From positions 3,286,001-3,350,000 of the forward strand of contig OZ241991.1 of assembly GCA_965204095.1 (NCBI GenBank): 64,000 bases of DNA. Direction: 5' to 3'. This DNA comes from JAPPLB01 sp965204095. GTDB taxonomy: Bacteria; Acidobacteriota; Terriglobia; Bryobacterales; UBA6623. The translations under genes and the position numbers were made by a program. The stretch's first letter is position 1; each line of letters opens with the position of its first letter. The notes under the pieces are model-generated. The model had not been told where the DNA came from, did no database searches, and saw nothing but the letters and a program-made list of their open reading frames with translations. Of this stretch, positions 53,857 to 62,864 are shown in pieces.

Positions 53857-56800
53857 TCATGAGACCGCTTCCCCGGAGAGCACTTTCCAGAGGCGCTTGT
53901 ATCCGCCCCCTGAGAGAGCGGCGTTGTCCGGGCGGGCGCGGCGCCAGTCGCCTTCGCTGAGGTTCCTCAGGAACTCGCGCGCCTGGGCAACGGAGTACCG
54001 GCTATCGTTTTCGCCGACTGTCTCGCGGTACAGCTTGCCAAGATTCACTGCGACGCTGCGCGGCGCGGCATTCATACGCATCAGAACCGCGTCTTCCGTT
54101 CGGACGCCGTGGTATATCATCGCCGGAAGCGCATTGATCCTGCGGTGCTCGGCTTCGGACATACCATCGAAGTCGAGACCAGAAACGCGGCTCAACGCGG
54201 CAATGCCCCAAGTTCCGCTGTTGACAATGGTCCGGTAGATCGCGCGGCAGGCATTCGTAATTGCCTGAGTTCCACCCTCGTCGTCTGTTTCCCGGATGAA
54301 ATGCTTCTGGGCGATGGCGTCGATTGCCTTGCCGTTCACCCAGTCGCGCGTGATTTCGGAAATCCGTATTTGGCCGTGACCTTCACCGCGAATCTCATCA
54401 AGTTGCCGCTTCAGTTGCGGCACGTTCAACATCACTCCGTACAAATCGGCGATCCTGCCGCCTTCGCCGAAGAGACTCTCCGGAGCCCAATCTGAGGGTG
54501 TGAGCTTAGTCTCGAGATTGCGCAGCTCCTTCATTGCTCCTGTTACTCCTTCCGGGGAGAAGCCCGTCGAGTCCGCAAGCTCGGCAACGCCGCCGGGCAT
54601 GTCCGCGAGCCGGCGCGCGTAGGCGCGCGTAGCATCCAGCAGCGCGTCGGCCTTTTGCCGTTGCGAAGGGTCGTTTCGGAGCGACGTATATCCGAAGGTC
54701 TGCCGAAGAAGTTGTTCTGAGTCCGATAGCACGGCGTCCAAATTCTTCTTTTCCGCCCACAGATGGGCTACATAACAGCGGAAGTCTTCCCATTGATCCT
54801 GCCACAACACCTCGGAGAGTCTTGCCAATTCCCCTTGCGCGGCAAGCTCGTTTAATTGTGATACCAGCCGGGAGACAAGTGCGCCAGTGCTGCGGCTCAC
54901 GAACTCGATTACGGATTCCGGGGCAGAACCTTCCGCAAGGCCGATTACACCCACGCTGTCATGTCCAATCCGCCCCGCTCGACCGGCAAGATTCCAGAAT
55001 TCGCGCGACGACATCTCCTGTCCATAGCGATACTTGTGCGTTTGCAGAAAAACGGAGGAAACCGGGAAGTTGATGCCCTGCGCAATGGTGGTGGTCGCAC
55101 ATAGAACCTTCAGGGTTCCTCTCTCGGCGAGCCATTCCATCAGAGCTCGCGCATCGTCGGACAGGCCCGCGTGATGGACCCCGACCCCCTTCTCCAAGGT
55201 CTCGACAAGCTGAAAGTGGGGTCCGATCTCGGTGCGCAGAAAGTCCTGAACAAGCTGGATATCCGGCGGCACCACATTGAAATCCGGCAGGCTTTGCGCG
55301 GCCTTTGTCGCCATATTCCATACAGTGGGGATGCTGTTTGCGATAGCGATACTCGTGCCACGGGAAGCCATGACCGTCGCCATTGCCGCCGTCTGAAGAC
55401 CCAAGCCCTTTTGTCGGCCCTTGATGATGACATGGCTTTTGGGAACATTGACAGGCTTCAGCCCGCCAACGCGGTGCGTGCCATGAAGCGGCATGGCCTT
55501 TGGAGTCGCGGTCAAGGTCTTGAAACGGAGATGCCAACTGGCGTGCTGGCTGGCGTCTGGAGAAGCGCCATAGAGCCCAATGATCCGCTCGTTCGGATTC
55601 CAGGGAGCCGTACCCAGACTTATTGCTCGGCCTGCGCTGACATCCTGGGCCAACCATCGCGCAACAGATTCGGCACCCTCGACATAGGGCATGAGAAGCA
55701 GGAAGTTCGCCCGCGAACAATCCATTTTTACCGTGGCGAGCAACAGTTCGATGCGCAGTCCCCTGTCTTTTGTTTCAAGGTTATGGGCTTCATCCATGAC
55801 CACGAGGGCCAGCGGTCGGTTCACTACCTTCTTGTTGCGGATGACTAGCGACAGTTTCTCGGGCGTGGCCACGAGAATGTGGAATGGCTGATGCGCTTCC
55901 GTCAGCAACTCTTCCTCAAAGGCATCCACCTCGACCGCCGATGTGAGTTGTTCGACCCTTATGCCGATCGGATCGAAATCTGTTCTCAGCCCCCGAGTGA
56001 TCTGCGCACACAGGGCGCGTGTAGGTGCCACATAGGCAACCCAGCCATTGTCGGCATCGAATTGGTTCAGCGCCTGCAGCATGCGGAACTGTGCAAGCAG
56101 TGTTTTCCCGCCCGAGGTCGGCAAGTCGATCACGATGGCGGTCTTGGCTTGGTCGAGGAGCCCCTGTTCCAGAAGCGCCACACGCTGGGGCGGCAGAAGC
56201 TCGAACATCGCCCGATGTTCGCGACGGGTGAGGGAGCGGACGAATTTCGTCGTCCGTGAATTGACGGCACGTGTCGCCCACCACAAGGAATTGGTGACCA
56301 TGATCCGAGCGGTTGCATGCAACCAGCGTAGGATCACCTCATGCTGTGCATCGCTTGAAGCCATCGCTGCTCTGATGGCCCCGTCAAAGTGCTTGTCGAG
56401 CGAGCCAAACGGGTTGGCTGGCTGCCCTTGCAGCATGTAACGGGCCAGGATCTCCGTGCCCTTAGCCCAGTGATAAAGTGCCGCGAGCCGCAGGGCAATT
56501 GACCTGCTCTCTGCGGGCGAGTCGTTCTGGAGCCGACCTTTCTCGAAACGCTTTTGATCCTCACGCAGTCCGGCGATGATCTCCCGGATCCGGTCAAGAT
56601 CATCCCAGCCGCGCTTTCGAAACAACCGGACCCAGCAATGAAAAAGTCGATATAGCAGGCGGCGGTCCCACGGCATCTCGGCGACGCTCGGAGCCTTGAG
56701 GGCCTGTCCATTCTCCTTGTACCAGCGGCGAAGATCGGACCAGCGATCTCCGCAATAGGCGACGGCGGAGAGCTGCAGCACGAAAAACAGGCGATCATGC

Positions 56801-57132
56801 CTCTCGGCCGGAACCGGCAGCAAACGGCGGATGTCGAATGCGCGGAACGATGCGGCGGTCGCCTGATCGCGCAGTCTCATGTTCTCCCCCGAAGGCCGAC
56901 TCAATTCCTCCAGCCCCTCGATCGCGGCCATCTCGAACGCGAGCGCAACCCGTTCCAGCAAGGAGTTGTGGTCCTCGTTCGTCGAAAACGAAAAAGTGAT
57001 CTGTGCACCAACAGCCCGTCGAGCGAGATGTTCTTTGACGAGCCTGTCGGCACGATTCAAATCATCTGCTCCGATCGCGCTTACGGCCCAGTGACTACTG
57101 AGTGCGTCGAGTGCCTGCATGGACAGACTCAT
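53857..57132 (-). CDS. Ski2-like DEAH helicase, HamB-like
   Basis: About 1,091 residues from ATG 57132. Helicase motifs: VIDLPTSGGKTLLAQFRML (Walker A, near residue 342), YVAPTRALCAQI (Ia), VATPEKLSLVIRN, VVMDEAHNLETKDRGLRIEL (DEAH, near 444), GVHHAGLSDDARALMEWLAE, CATTTIAQGINFPVSSVFLQ (V) and FWNLAGRAGRIGHDSVGVIG (VI, near 719). About 300 residues precede and 350 follow the core. This size and the Ski2-type HHAGL motif fit HamB of the Hachiman system, as does the nuclease gene before it, whose stop overlaps by ATGA. It is convergent with the STAND gene after 133 bases without a clear terminator. Confidence 0.82.
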   Translation of the reverse strand: MSLSMQALDALSSHWAVSAIGADDLNRADRLVKEHLARRAVGAQITFSFSTNEDHNSLLERVALAFEMAAIEGLEELSRPSGENMRLRDQATAASFRAFDIRRLLPVPAERHDRLFFVLQLSAVAYCGDRWSDLRRWYKENGQALKAPSVAEMPWDRRLLYRLFHCWVRLFRKRGWDDLDRIREIIAGLREDQKRFEKGRLQNDSPAESRSIALRLAALYHWAKGTEILARYMLQGQPANPFGSLDKHFDGAIRAAMASSDAQHEVILRWLHATARIMVTNSLWWATRAVNSRTTKFVRSLTRREHRAMFELLPPQRVALLEQGLLDQAKTAIVIDLPTSGGKTLLAQFRMLQALNQFDADNGWVAYVAPTRALCAQITRGLRTDFDPIGIRVEQLTSAVEVDAFEEELLTEAHQPFHILVATPEKLSLVIRNKKVVNRPLALVVMDEAHNLETKDRGLRIELLLATVKMDCSRANFLLLMPYVEGAESVARWLAQDVSAGRAISLGTAPWNPNERIIGLYGASPDASQHASWHLRFKTLTATPKAMPLHGTHRVGGLKPVNVPKSHVIIKGRQKGLGLQTAAMATVMASRGTSIAIANSIPTVWNMATKAAQSLPDFNVVPPDIQLVQDFLRTEIGPHFQLVETLEKGVGVHHAGLSDDARALMEWLAERGTLKVLCATTTIAQGINFPVSSVFLQTHKYRYGQEMSSREFWNLAGRAGRIGHDSVGVIGLAEGSAPESVIEFVSRSTGALVSRLVSQLNELAAQGELARLSEVLWQDQWEDFRCYVAHLWAEKKNLDAVLSDSEQLLRQTFGYTSLRNDPSQRQKADALLDATRAYARRLADMPGGVAELADSTGFSPEGVTGAMKELRNLETKLTPSDWAPESLFGEGGRIADLYGVMLNVPQLKRQLDEIRGEGHGQIRISEITRDWVNGKAIDAIAQKHFIRETDDEGGTQAITNACRAIYRTIVNSGTWGIAALSRVSGLDFDGMSEAEHRRINALPAMIYHGVRTEDAVLMRMNAAPRSVAVNLGKLYRETVGENDSRYSVAQAREFLRNLSEGDWRRARPDNAALSGGGYKRLWKVLSGEAVS

Positions 57133-57926
57133 GATGCCGCTCCCGTCCTCGCCGCGACGGCGGCGCCGCCGATCCCTCTGATTCTGCCCACGGGCAGGTA
57201 CAAGGCGAGTAGCTCGATCCTCGTGCCATCGGGACAATCCTGGCCGAGACTCTTGACCCGCGCTCGCACATCGTCTCTGTGCGGTGGGACGTCCCGGACG
57301 AGAAATCCGAAAAGCCGCACATCGGACTTGTTGTTGAGATAACGCTTTGCGGCCCGTTGGAAGCGCGTCATCCAGGTGGTCCCGTTGGCACGATGGCAGA
57401 GATACTTGAAAAGGTTGTCCCGTATGGAGGTGCTGTCACGAAGGTCCTCAAGTTGCCGCTTGAGACCTGTACGACCATACATCGCTCCCGGTGGGCACAT
57501 GGCGTCGGACGATGTTTTGACTTCGCCGAAGGCCAGACAATCGCCTTCGTCGTCGGCGTGCAGACCAACGAGATCTGCTCCCGGAAGGCTGGACCCGCGC
57601 TTTCGTTCGTCGCGCCCGTCGGGCCACGGGAAGCGGCAGTCGCGGTGATTTGTCAGCCAGGTCTCGGCAATCGCCTCTCCCACCCGCCAGTCCTCGATAC
57701 TCCCCAGATTGTCAAGAATGCGCCGCAGGCCGTCCTGCTCGAATTCGGTCTCGACAATTCCACGCAGTATCTCCTCGACATCAGCCTTCCCTTCGTCGTC
57801 GAACAACACAGCGGCTACCGGGCCATCCAAGGCGGCGTCAAGTTCCTCGACGGACCACTTGAAACCAAGCCCAGTGCAAGGCGGATTTCCCGCGCTATAA
57901 ACAGCTACTCCCCGTGCCACTGTCAT
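57129..57926 (-). CDS. PD-(D/E)XK nuclease, HamA-like partner of the helicase
   Basis: About 265 residues from ATG 57926, which overlaps the stop of the hsdS remnant as ATGA. The helix-rich first half has EEILRGIVETEFEQDGLRRI and RVGEAIAETWLTNH. The likely active site is D118 in GADLVGL, then E135-V-K137 in LAFGEVKTSS, followed by GLKRQLEDL and a core strand VRLFGFLVRDV. HamA proteins of Hachiman (DUF1837) have a similar size, a GE-x-K motif and a HamB helicase downstream. That is the basis of this call; direct similarity was not tested. The gene could instead belong to a related, undescribed helicase-nuclease pair. Confidence 0.65.
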   Translation of the reverse strand: MTVARGVAVYSAGNPPCTGLGFKWSVEELDAALDGPVAAVLFDDEGKADVEEILRGIVETEFEQDGLRRILDNLGSIEDWRVGEAIAETWLTNHRDCRFPWPDGRDERKRGSSLPGADLVGLHADDEGDCLAFGEVKTSSDAMCPPGAMYGRTGLKRQLEDLRDSTSIRDNLFKYLCHRANGTTWMTRFQRAAKRYLNNKSDVRLFGFLVRDVPPHRDDVRARVKSLGQDCPDGTRIELLALYLPVGRIRGIGGAAVAARTGAAS

Positions 57927-58500
57927 GTAACGGACTCTAGTGCCCCTTCGACAACTGGCACGCGGATCTCTCCCAAAATCAGCTCGGGCTGATGGGTGTC
58001 GCGAAGAACGGTTAGGATGGGAGCTTCTCGCTGATTCACTTTCTGTCGGTTCAGAAATGTTGCGACCAATGAGGAAAACGTGAGTCGCACCTGCTCGTCG
58101 GGCAGTGCCACTGCGGTGTCCAAGACACCCCACGTCTCGACAGCTTGATACGCACCTCCATCCGTGAGGTGAGCGAGACGTTGGATGGCATCCTGGGAAG
58201 TCGTGGCGCACCACCCCTCTCGTTTCTCACCCATTTGGGAATCGACGAGCTGGTCGGGAAACAGATCGGCGATGTCTTCCAGTAGCCCCGTGTCCCGGCC
58301 TCCATCTTCGCACGGACCGGGTCGAAATCGACGGACCAAGACTTGAAGTGAGCCGGTACCATCACCTCCTGAGTCTCGTTCATCAGCCGATTTAACTCGA
58401 TCTTGTCGTTCATTGTGCCGAGGAAATGGGCGATGGCGCGTTGTTCGGATACGTCCTCCAGGGCGTGAACATCGAAAGCCTCGATCATCGTTTCGGTCAA
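57923..58500 (-). pseudogene. hsdS: Type I restriction specificity subunit remnant (hsdS')
   Basis: One frame carries the central conserved region EQRAIAHFLGTMNDKIELNR and FKSWSVDFDPVRAKME. The sequence then continues in another frame as GRDTGLLEDIADLFPDQL, and later FLNRQKVNQREAP with LILGEIRVPV, the usual HsdS end. A one-base loss near 58300 explains the shift. The second recognition domain is mostly missing, and so is the whole N-terminal half. No hsdM or hsdR is present. Its stop overlaps the start of the HamA-like gene, so it may still matter for translation coupling. Confidence 0.85.
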
Positions 58501-58721
58501 TGCGTTCCATGTTCCACGAGACCCAGCCGCTCATACTCGTCCTGGGTGTGATTCTGCTCCAACACGTTGCAGGGGGCAGTTTCATAGACGTCCCACCGAA
58601 ACATTCCCTTGAATACCAACAGATCCTGGCTGTGGAAGGTCTCCGCTGCGACGGGGCCGGTCGCCATGGCGACGGCAAACAGGCTTACAGCGATCCAGAT
58701 CTTTGTCCACTAGGCATGCAT
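58497..58721 (-). pseudogene. Small secreted-protein gene interrupted by TAG at codon 4
   Basis: The frame reads MHA, TAG, then WTKIWIAVSLFAVAMATG and PVAAETFHSQDLLVFKG. A clear signal peptide thus starts right after a stop codon. The product would have about 70 further residues, with one cysteine. It may be a broken gene, or translation may start elsewhere. I do not know the family. Confidence 0.35.
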
Positions 58722-58923
58722 GGCCGTTGCTCCGTTTTTGCACCCGGATTATCTCAGAAGTGCTGCCGGCGGAGGCAAATGCTTCCTCCCGGCAGTAGTG
58801 ATGGACGGCTCCTGCACTCGAACTGGTCGCAGGCTGAGCGATCCAGCCCGTACGGGAAGACGCCCTTCGTTGAGTTATATCGGAAAGGATCGCAACTGCA
58901 TCGCTCGCGAAAAGCCGGGGTCG

Positions 58924-59163
58924 TCAAACCAGCCCCGCAACGAAGGCCTGCTTCATGACCTTCGGCTCGGCCGCGAGGCGTCCGCGGCGCCGCTGGCAAT
59001 CGCGGCAGCGCAGCCGGCGCTCGATGTCGATCAGGCGCATGCCGCGGTGTGCCGCTGGGCAGAGCTTGAGTACGTCGATCGGCCAGATCCGGGCCTTGTG
59101 TCCGCAGGCTTGGCACTCCGCGCGGAAAGACCATCCCGCGTCGATATAGTCGCCGAGTCGCAT
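58924..59163 (-). CDS. Small double zinc-ribbon protein
   Basis: 79 residues: MRLGDYIDAGWSFRAECQAC, with CQAC, a later single C in LKLCPAAHRG, and RLRCRDCQRRRG. The paired CxxC motifs suggest a small zinc-binding protein, and similar unnamed proteins are common in Alphaproteobacteria. Its position in the acquired part fits an origin there. The function is unknown. Confidence 0.6.
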   Translation of the reverse strand: MRLGDYIDAGWSFRAECQACGHKARIWPIDVLKLCPAAHRGMRLIDIERRLRCRDCQRRRGRLAAEPKVMKQAFVAGLV

Positions 59164-59493
59164 CGCTGGTTCGCCGGGCCGCCCGGGTCGGTTACGTCAT
59201 GGGGCGGCACCGTGCATTATGGCGAAGAAAAGACGAAATGGCAAGCCCCAAGATGTAGGTGTGCTGAGGCCACGACAGTTACTAGATATTGGGGCGTCGG
59301 CGGCACTGGTGGAGAACGTCGAGGCCCCACCTTGGAATTTCTCTCAAGCGCCGGGAGCGCTACACCGTGTGGGACTCGCAGAAACAATTGTTTCCGCGAT
59401 GTCAGTTCATCTTTGGTCAGCTGTGTTCCACCTGTCGCTGGGCGGCCTCCAGCATGGTGAGACCTTAGGCCAGCGCTCGCAATCCGATTTCTT
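59164..59493. other. Intergenic region, no supported gene
   Basis: An open frame on the plus strand from ATG 59219 runs into the next gene's 3' end, has no ribosome site and no family features, and was not accepted. Confidence 0.4.
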
Positions 59494-59889
59494 CTACCGG
59501 CTTTCCTGGCCGATCATCCAGAAAGCGATAACACACCATGAAGAAATGGTCATGAGGAAAGCTGCGTAATTCGCAAACAAATCGGCTCTCTTCCGCACAA
59601 GATGAAAGCTGTTTTGGAATATCCTAAGATTCCCAAGACCATGATGGCTCAATGATGGGTCCGTCTCGATCACTCCGTCTTCCTTCAGATGGTAGTACCT
59701 CAAGGCATACCAGTACAGGTGAGCCAGAATTACTGCCCCGCCAAGGACAAGAGCTCCCCGATCTCCCGAAGGCTTCACTCCGAACACGCTGAGTTCGTGC
59801 GGGTCAGCGCCCGCAAATCCAGCCAGGACCACGATTCCCGCGAGCGCCAGAATGTTCCGTCTGCAGGTTCTGGCCCCGTCAGGCTCCAT
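59494..59889 (-). CDS. Small membrane protein of unknown function
   Basis: About 131 residues from ATG 59889 (MEPDGARTCRRN); the frame is open to ATG 59985. Hydrophobic helices are NILALAGIVVLAGFAGA, ALVLGGAVILAHLYWYALRY and FLMTISSWCVIAFWMIG, with a charged stretch YHLKEDGVIETDPSLSHHG between. I do not recognise the family. It is in the accessory part and shares the strand with its neighbours. Bases 59986-60192 hold nothing I recognise. Confidence 0.6.
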   Translation of the reverse strand: MEPDGARTCRRNILALAGIVVLAGFAGADPHELSVFGVKPSGDRGALVLGGAVILAHLYWYALRYYHLKEDGVIETDPSLSHHGLGNLRIFQNSFHLVRKRADLFANYAAFLMTISSWCVIAFWMIGQESR

Positions 59890-60192
59890 CAGCTTCTCGG
59901 TGGTTTCCCTTTTCTTTACCTGATGCTGTTGACGATGCTCGCGCTCCAGGCCAAGTGACAGGAACACGAAATAGCGAACGTTCATATCGCCTCCTTCAAG
60001 CGAATTGGTGTGGCCGTGACAGAAACCTGCTGAAAGAATGAAGTTTGGACAGAATCACGGCAGTGAGCAGTTCAAAATGATCTTAATCCTGGAACGGGGC
60101 TCGTGTTCCGTCAATGAAGAGAAAGCACAAAGGCCGCGCTGCCGATGTCGTGTCAGCGAGCGCATCACGGCGGAGGGCTGGTGGGGAGCTGT

Positions 60193-60393
60193 TTACGAAC
60201 TGAGTTCGTAGCCGCAATCCTGCCAGCGGCAGACTCGACACGATGAGCCGTCTCCGAAGCTGATGCGGCGAAGCGCGTTCTTGCGCTTGCATTTCGGGCA
60301 GCGGGTCCTATCCGCTCGTTGCTTCATGGCGTGGCTCAGATTGGCGCGCCAGCGGTTCTTGGCGCCGTCGAGGCTGTCTTTGTAGTAGGGCAT
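60193..60393 (-). CDS. Small zinc-ribbon protein
   Basis: 66 residues, with a basic start (MPYYKDSLDGAKNRWRANL) and a zinc ribbon RCPKCKRKNALRRI followed by CRVCRWQDCGYEL. This resembles short zinc-ribbon proteins on plasmids and integrated elements of Proteobacteria. It is probably a nucleic-acid or protein-binding accessory; its role is unknown. Confidence 0.6.
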   Translation of the reverse strand: MPYYKDSLDGAKNRWRANLSHAMKQRADRTRCPKCKRKNALRRISFGDGSSCRVCRWQDCGYELSS

Positions 60394-60506
60394 CTAACCA
60401 CAGGTCCGCGCCCGCAACAGCGCCAGCGAAGCTGAGCTTGTGGCAGACCTGGCTACCTGCTCCGATCATGGAATACGCAGCCAGAGCGTAAGCGATCGAG
60501 CGAGGA

Positions 60507-60995
60507 CTAATGACGCATGCGGCGCCATGCGCGGGGATCGTAGACCTTCGCGTAGCCCCACATGCCGCGCCGGGCGCTGCGGGCCTCTCGCTCGGCGGGT
60601 CGGTAGCGGTCGTCGAAGGCGGCGATGGCGTAGCCGTTGAGAACGAGCCATTGCCCAACGTCCTTGCCTTGGTAGGAGACCGTACCCAGCAGGCGGCCGT
60701 GACGGTCGATACCCTCGACCGTCACAAGGACTTTCCGGCCGCCGATGACCTGGATCAAAGCGCTTTTGACGCGCTTGCCGTGGTTGAACCAGTATCCGAA
60801 GCGATGCTTCGCGACCTGGTTCCACTCCGGCGCATCGAGTCCGGCTAGGCGAATGGTGTGGCCGCGTACTCTGAGCCCGTCGCCGTCGGTGACATACGCC
60901 TTGCCGACGATCGTGTCACCGGGCCGTTTCTTGAACAAGGCCCTGGCGAGGAACAGGACCGTGAGCCAGGCAAGGGCCAGCAGAACGAGTTCCAT
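60507..60995 (-). CDS. Thermonuclease-family (SNase-like) protein, membrane-anchored
   Basis: 162 residues. An N-terminal helix (LVLLALAWLTVLFLARALF) precedes an SNase fold: GKAYVTDGDGLRVRGHTIRL with AGLDAPEWNQ, then VTVEGIDRHGRLLGTVSYQG and GYAIAAFDDRYRPAEREAR. The arginine and aspartate motifs of staphylococcal nuclease are recognisable. Such anchored nucleases are frequent on integrative and conjugative elements. It may degrade incoming or extracellular nucleic acid; that is inference. Confidence 0.87.
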   Translation of the reverse strand: MELVLLALAWLTVLFLARALFKKRPGDTIVGKAYVTDGDGLRVRGHTIRLAGLDAPEWNQVAKHRFGYWFNHGKRVKSALIQVIGGRKVLVTVEGIDRHGRLLGTVSYQGKDVGQWLVLNGYAIAAFDDRYRPAEREARSARRGMWGYAKVYDPRAWRRMRH

Positions 60996-61688
60996 GAATC
61001 TCTATACGGACAAGCGTCTCTAACGGTTACGACGAGCGCATAATAGGCGATGTCGGCCAATGGCTCCGAACAGGGATTGCACATGCAGAACGTGAATCTG
61101 GATCGAACCTTTCTGGTAGTGGCCGCGCGCTGTCAGAGCGATGACTCGAGCAACAGCTCTGCAGAGCAGCAGCGTATCGAGCAAAGCGAAACGTGCAACG
61201 GCCGATGACGGCTTGAGAACCGTCGATGGGAGCCGCTCAACTTCCCGGGCTGGACCGCCATTCCGATGCGCAACCCAAGCCTCTACAAGCTAGGAAGGAA
61301 GTGCACCTGGTCACCGCAGCCACAATTCAAAGGAAGGGGTATTTGAGCGAGCTGTAGTGAAGAAGGCGAAGGGGAACGAGGGAGGTTAACGCGAGCGGCG
61401 GGCTTCAGAGCGAGCATCCCGCCATGCAGCGGCAAAAGCCGATTTGTATTCAGTGAGAAGGCCGGGACAGGCTATGAAGATGTGACGCAAAGATCGAAGG
61501 CAACGATCCACGGCCCGATTCGACGCAAAGAGCAAGGCAGCGGAAGAGGCAGGGCAGAACTCGATCCTGAGAAAGACAGTAAGGATCGTCGAGCAATGAG
61601 CAGTTCAGTCCGTGAGCTGGCGCTCACCCAAGTCCTCGATGGAACAATCGGCCGGCCGCTGAAGACAAAGCCGTCAAACGGCTCCCTG
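60996..61688. other. Long region without a convincing gene; contains a short ORF with an in-frame TGA
   Basis: From ATG 61083 a frame encodes 41 codons (MQNVNLDRTFLVVAARCQ and on), meets TGA at 61206, and stays open 45 further codons (WEPLNFPGWTAIPMRNPSL) to 61346. This may be a small broken gene. Two overlapping frames at about 61472-61829, one on each strand, look like composition artefacts. A transfer or replication origin could lie here, but I see no known nick motif. Confidence 0.35.
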
Positions 61689-61931
61689 TCAGGGCAAAGG
61701 AGGGCCGGCCGGAAAGCGGGCCAGAAAGAACGAAGCGGCCGTGACGACGATGACGAAGCAAACGACCGCGAGCAAGTCGAGCAGGTTGAAACTGCGGAAA
61801 GGCCGGTTCCGGAAAGCGCCATTGCCTGAATCGCGGGTCAGCATCGATGTGAGAGCCCAGCCTGCGGAGGCAACGACAAAGACGAAAACCAACAGGGCAG
61901 GGGTGGAAAGGTGCAGGGTGGCGTCAAGCAT
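61689..61931 (-). CDS. Small two-helix membrane protein in the partition operon
   Basis: 80 residues with helices ALLVFVFVVASAGWALTSM and LLDLLAVVCFVIVVTAASFF. It begins 19 bases after the ribbon-helix-helix gene and probably shares its transcript. The function is unknown. Confidence 0.55.
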   Translation of the reverse strand: MLDATLHLSTPALLVFVFVVASAGWALTSMLTRDSGNGAFRNRPFRSFNLLDLLAVVCFVIVVTAASFFLARFPAGPPLP

Positions 61932-61950
61932 GGCGAAATCCTCTTTTTGA

Positions 61951-62196
61951 TCAGGGAAGCGGCAAGCCGCGTTTGGCGAAGAGCAGGGTGAGGGCTTCGG
62001 TGAGAAGCTCCTGCACGGTGGTTTCCTCTTCGGAGGCCAGCAAGCGAAGCTGCTTGGCGACGGCCGGAGCGAAGTACCCTCCGACGTGCTTGCGCTTGCT
62101 GCTCGACTTCGACGGCGATGGAGAGCGAACGGGCGGCGGCGGTTCCGGCACCGCAGCGCGGGATTTCAAAGCGGATGCGAATTGGTTGTTGGTCAT
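61951..62196 (-). CDS. Ribbon-helix-helix partner of ParA (ParB/ParG-like)
   Basis: 81 residues. A disordered, proline- and serine-rich N-terminus (PEPPPPVRSPSPSKSSSKRK) precedes an RHH fold: KHVGGYFAPAVAKQLRLLAS, then TVQELLTEALTLLFAKRG. Such proteins bind the centromere repeats and stimulate ParA ATPase through their N-terminal tail. ATG 62196 overlaps the parA stop by ATGA, so synthesis is coupled. Confidence 0.8.
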   Translation of the reverse strand: MTNNQFASALKSRAAVPEPPPPVRSPSPSKSSSKRKHVGGYFAPAVAKQLRLLASEEETTVQELLTEALTLLFAKRGLPLP

Positions 62197-62846
62197 GAGA
62201 GGGGGGCTCCGTTGGCTGAAGGATTGAAGTCCTGCAATCTTGCAGAAATGAAGTCGTGCAGCCGCTTGACTTCGAGGGCGGCTTTGCCGAAGGGCTCGTA
62301 TTCCTGAGCCGACTGGCCGCTCAGCAGGGCACGAGCGAAGGCGACGCGACGGCCCAGCCGGACCGGGCAGGTTTCCACGTCGTGCGAGGAAAGGGCTTCC
62401 TCGGCGAGCACGGCGTCCTGGCCGGTTGCCGCGATGGCATTGAGGACCACAAGCGCCGGCGTCCCGGTGGTGCGAATGAAGGCAAGGGTGTTGGTGATCG
62501 CCTCCAGGTCGAGGATGGCCGGCCGGCAGGGAATGAGCACCAGATCGGCAATCCGCGCCGCTTCGAGTGCGGCGCTGTCGGAATGCGGAGCGGTGTCGAC
62601 GTAGAGCATTTCACCGCCGATCCCGCAGACGCGCTGGATTTCGTGCTGCAGCCGGCTGGCGTGAGCGGACAGCACAACGGGCAACTCGGCCGCGCGGCGG
62701 TCCGACCAGTTGGCGGAGGAAGCCTGCGGATCGAGGTCGATGACGGCGGTGTTGCGGCCTTCGGCGGCGGAAGCGACCGCCAAGTGCAAGGCGAGGGTGG
62801 TCTTGCCGGAGCCGCCCTTCTGGCTGACGATGGCGATGGTTTTCAT
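62193..62846 (-). CDS. parA: ParA-family partition ATPase
   Basis: About 217 residues from ATG 62846. The deviant Walker A is IAIVSQKGGSGKTTLALHLA, Walker A' VIDLDPQASSANWSDRR, and Walker B MLYVDTAPHSDSAALEA. It is a short ParA without an N-terminal HTH (type Ib, ParF-like). It segregates plasmids or excised elements together with the RHH protein. Tandem 8-bp repeats stand right in front of its start. It suggests that the element can exist as a plasmid. Confidence 0.92.
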   Translation of the reverse strand: MKTIAIVSQKGGSGKTTLALHLAVASAAEGRNTAVIDLDPQASSANWSDRRAAELPVVLSAHASRLQHEIQRVCGIGGEMLYVDTAPHSDSAALEAARIADLVLIPCRPAILDLEAITNTLAFIRTTGTPALVVLNAIAATGQDAVLAEEALSSHDVETCPVRLGRRVAFARALLSGQSAQEYEPFGKAALEVKRLHDFISARLQDFNPSANGAPLS

Positions 62847-62864
62847 AAGCGTGGTCTCAGTTCT

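Noticed and set aside
59219..59569. A 116-codon plus-strand frame (MAKKRRNGKPQDV)
   Set aside because: No ribosome site, no family feature, and its end is antisense to the small membrane protein gene at 59494.
61472..61829. Overlapping frames on both strands of 115-116 codons
   Set aside because: Both are compositionally biased (charged on one strand, Ser-rich on the other) and neither has a start context or motif.
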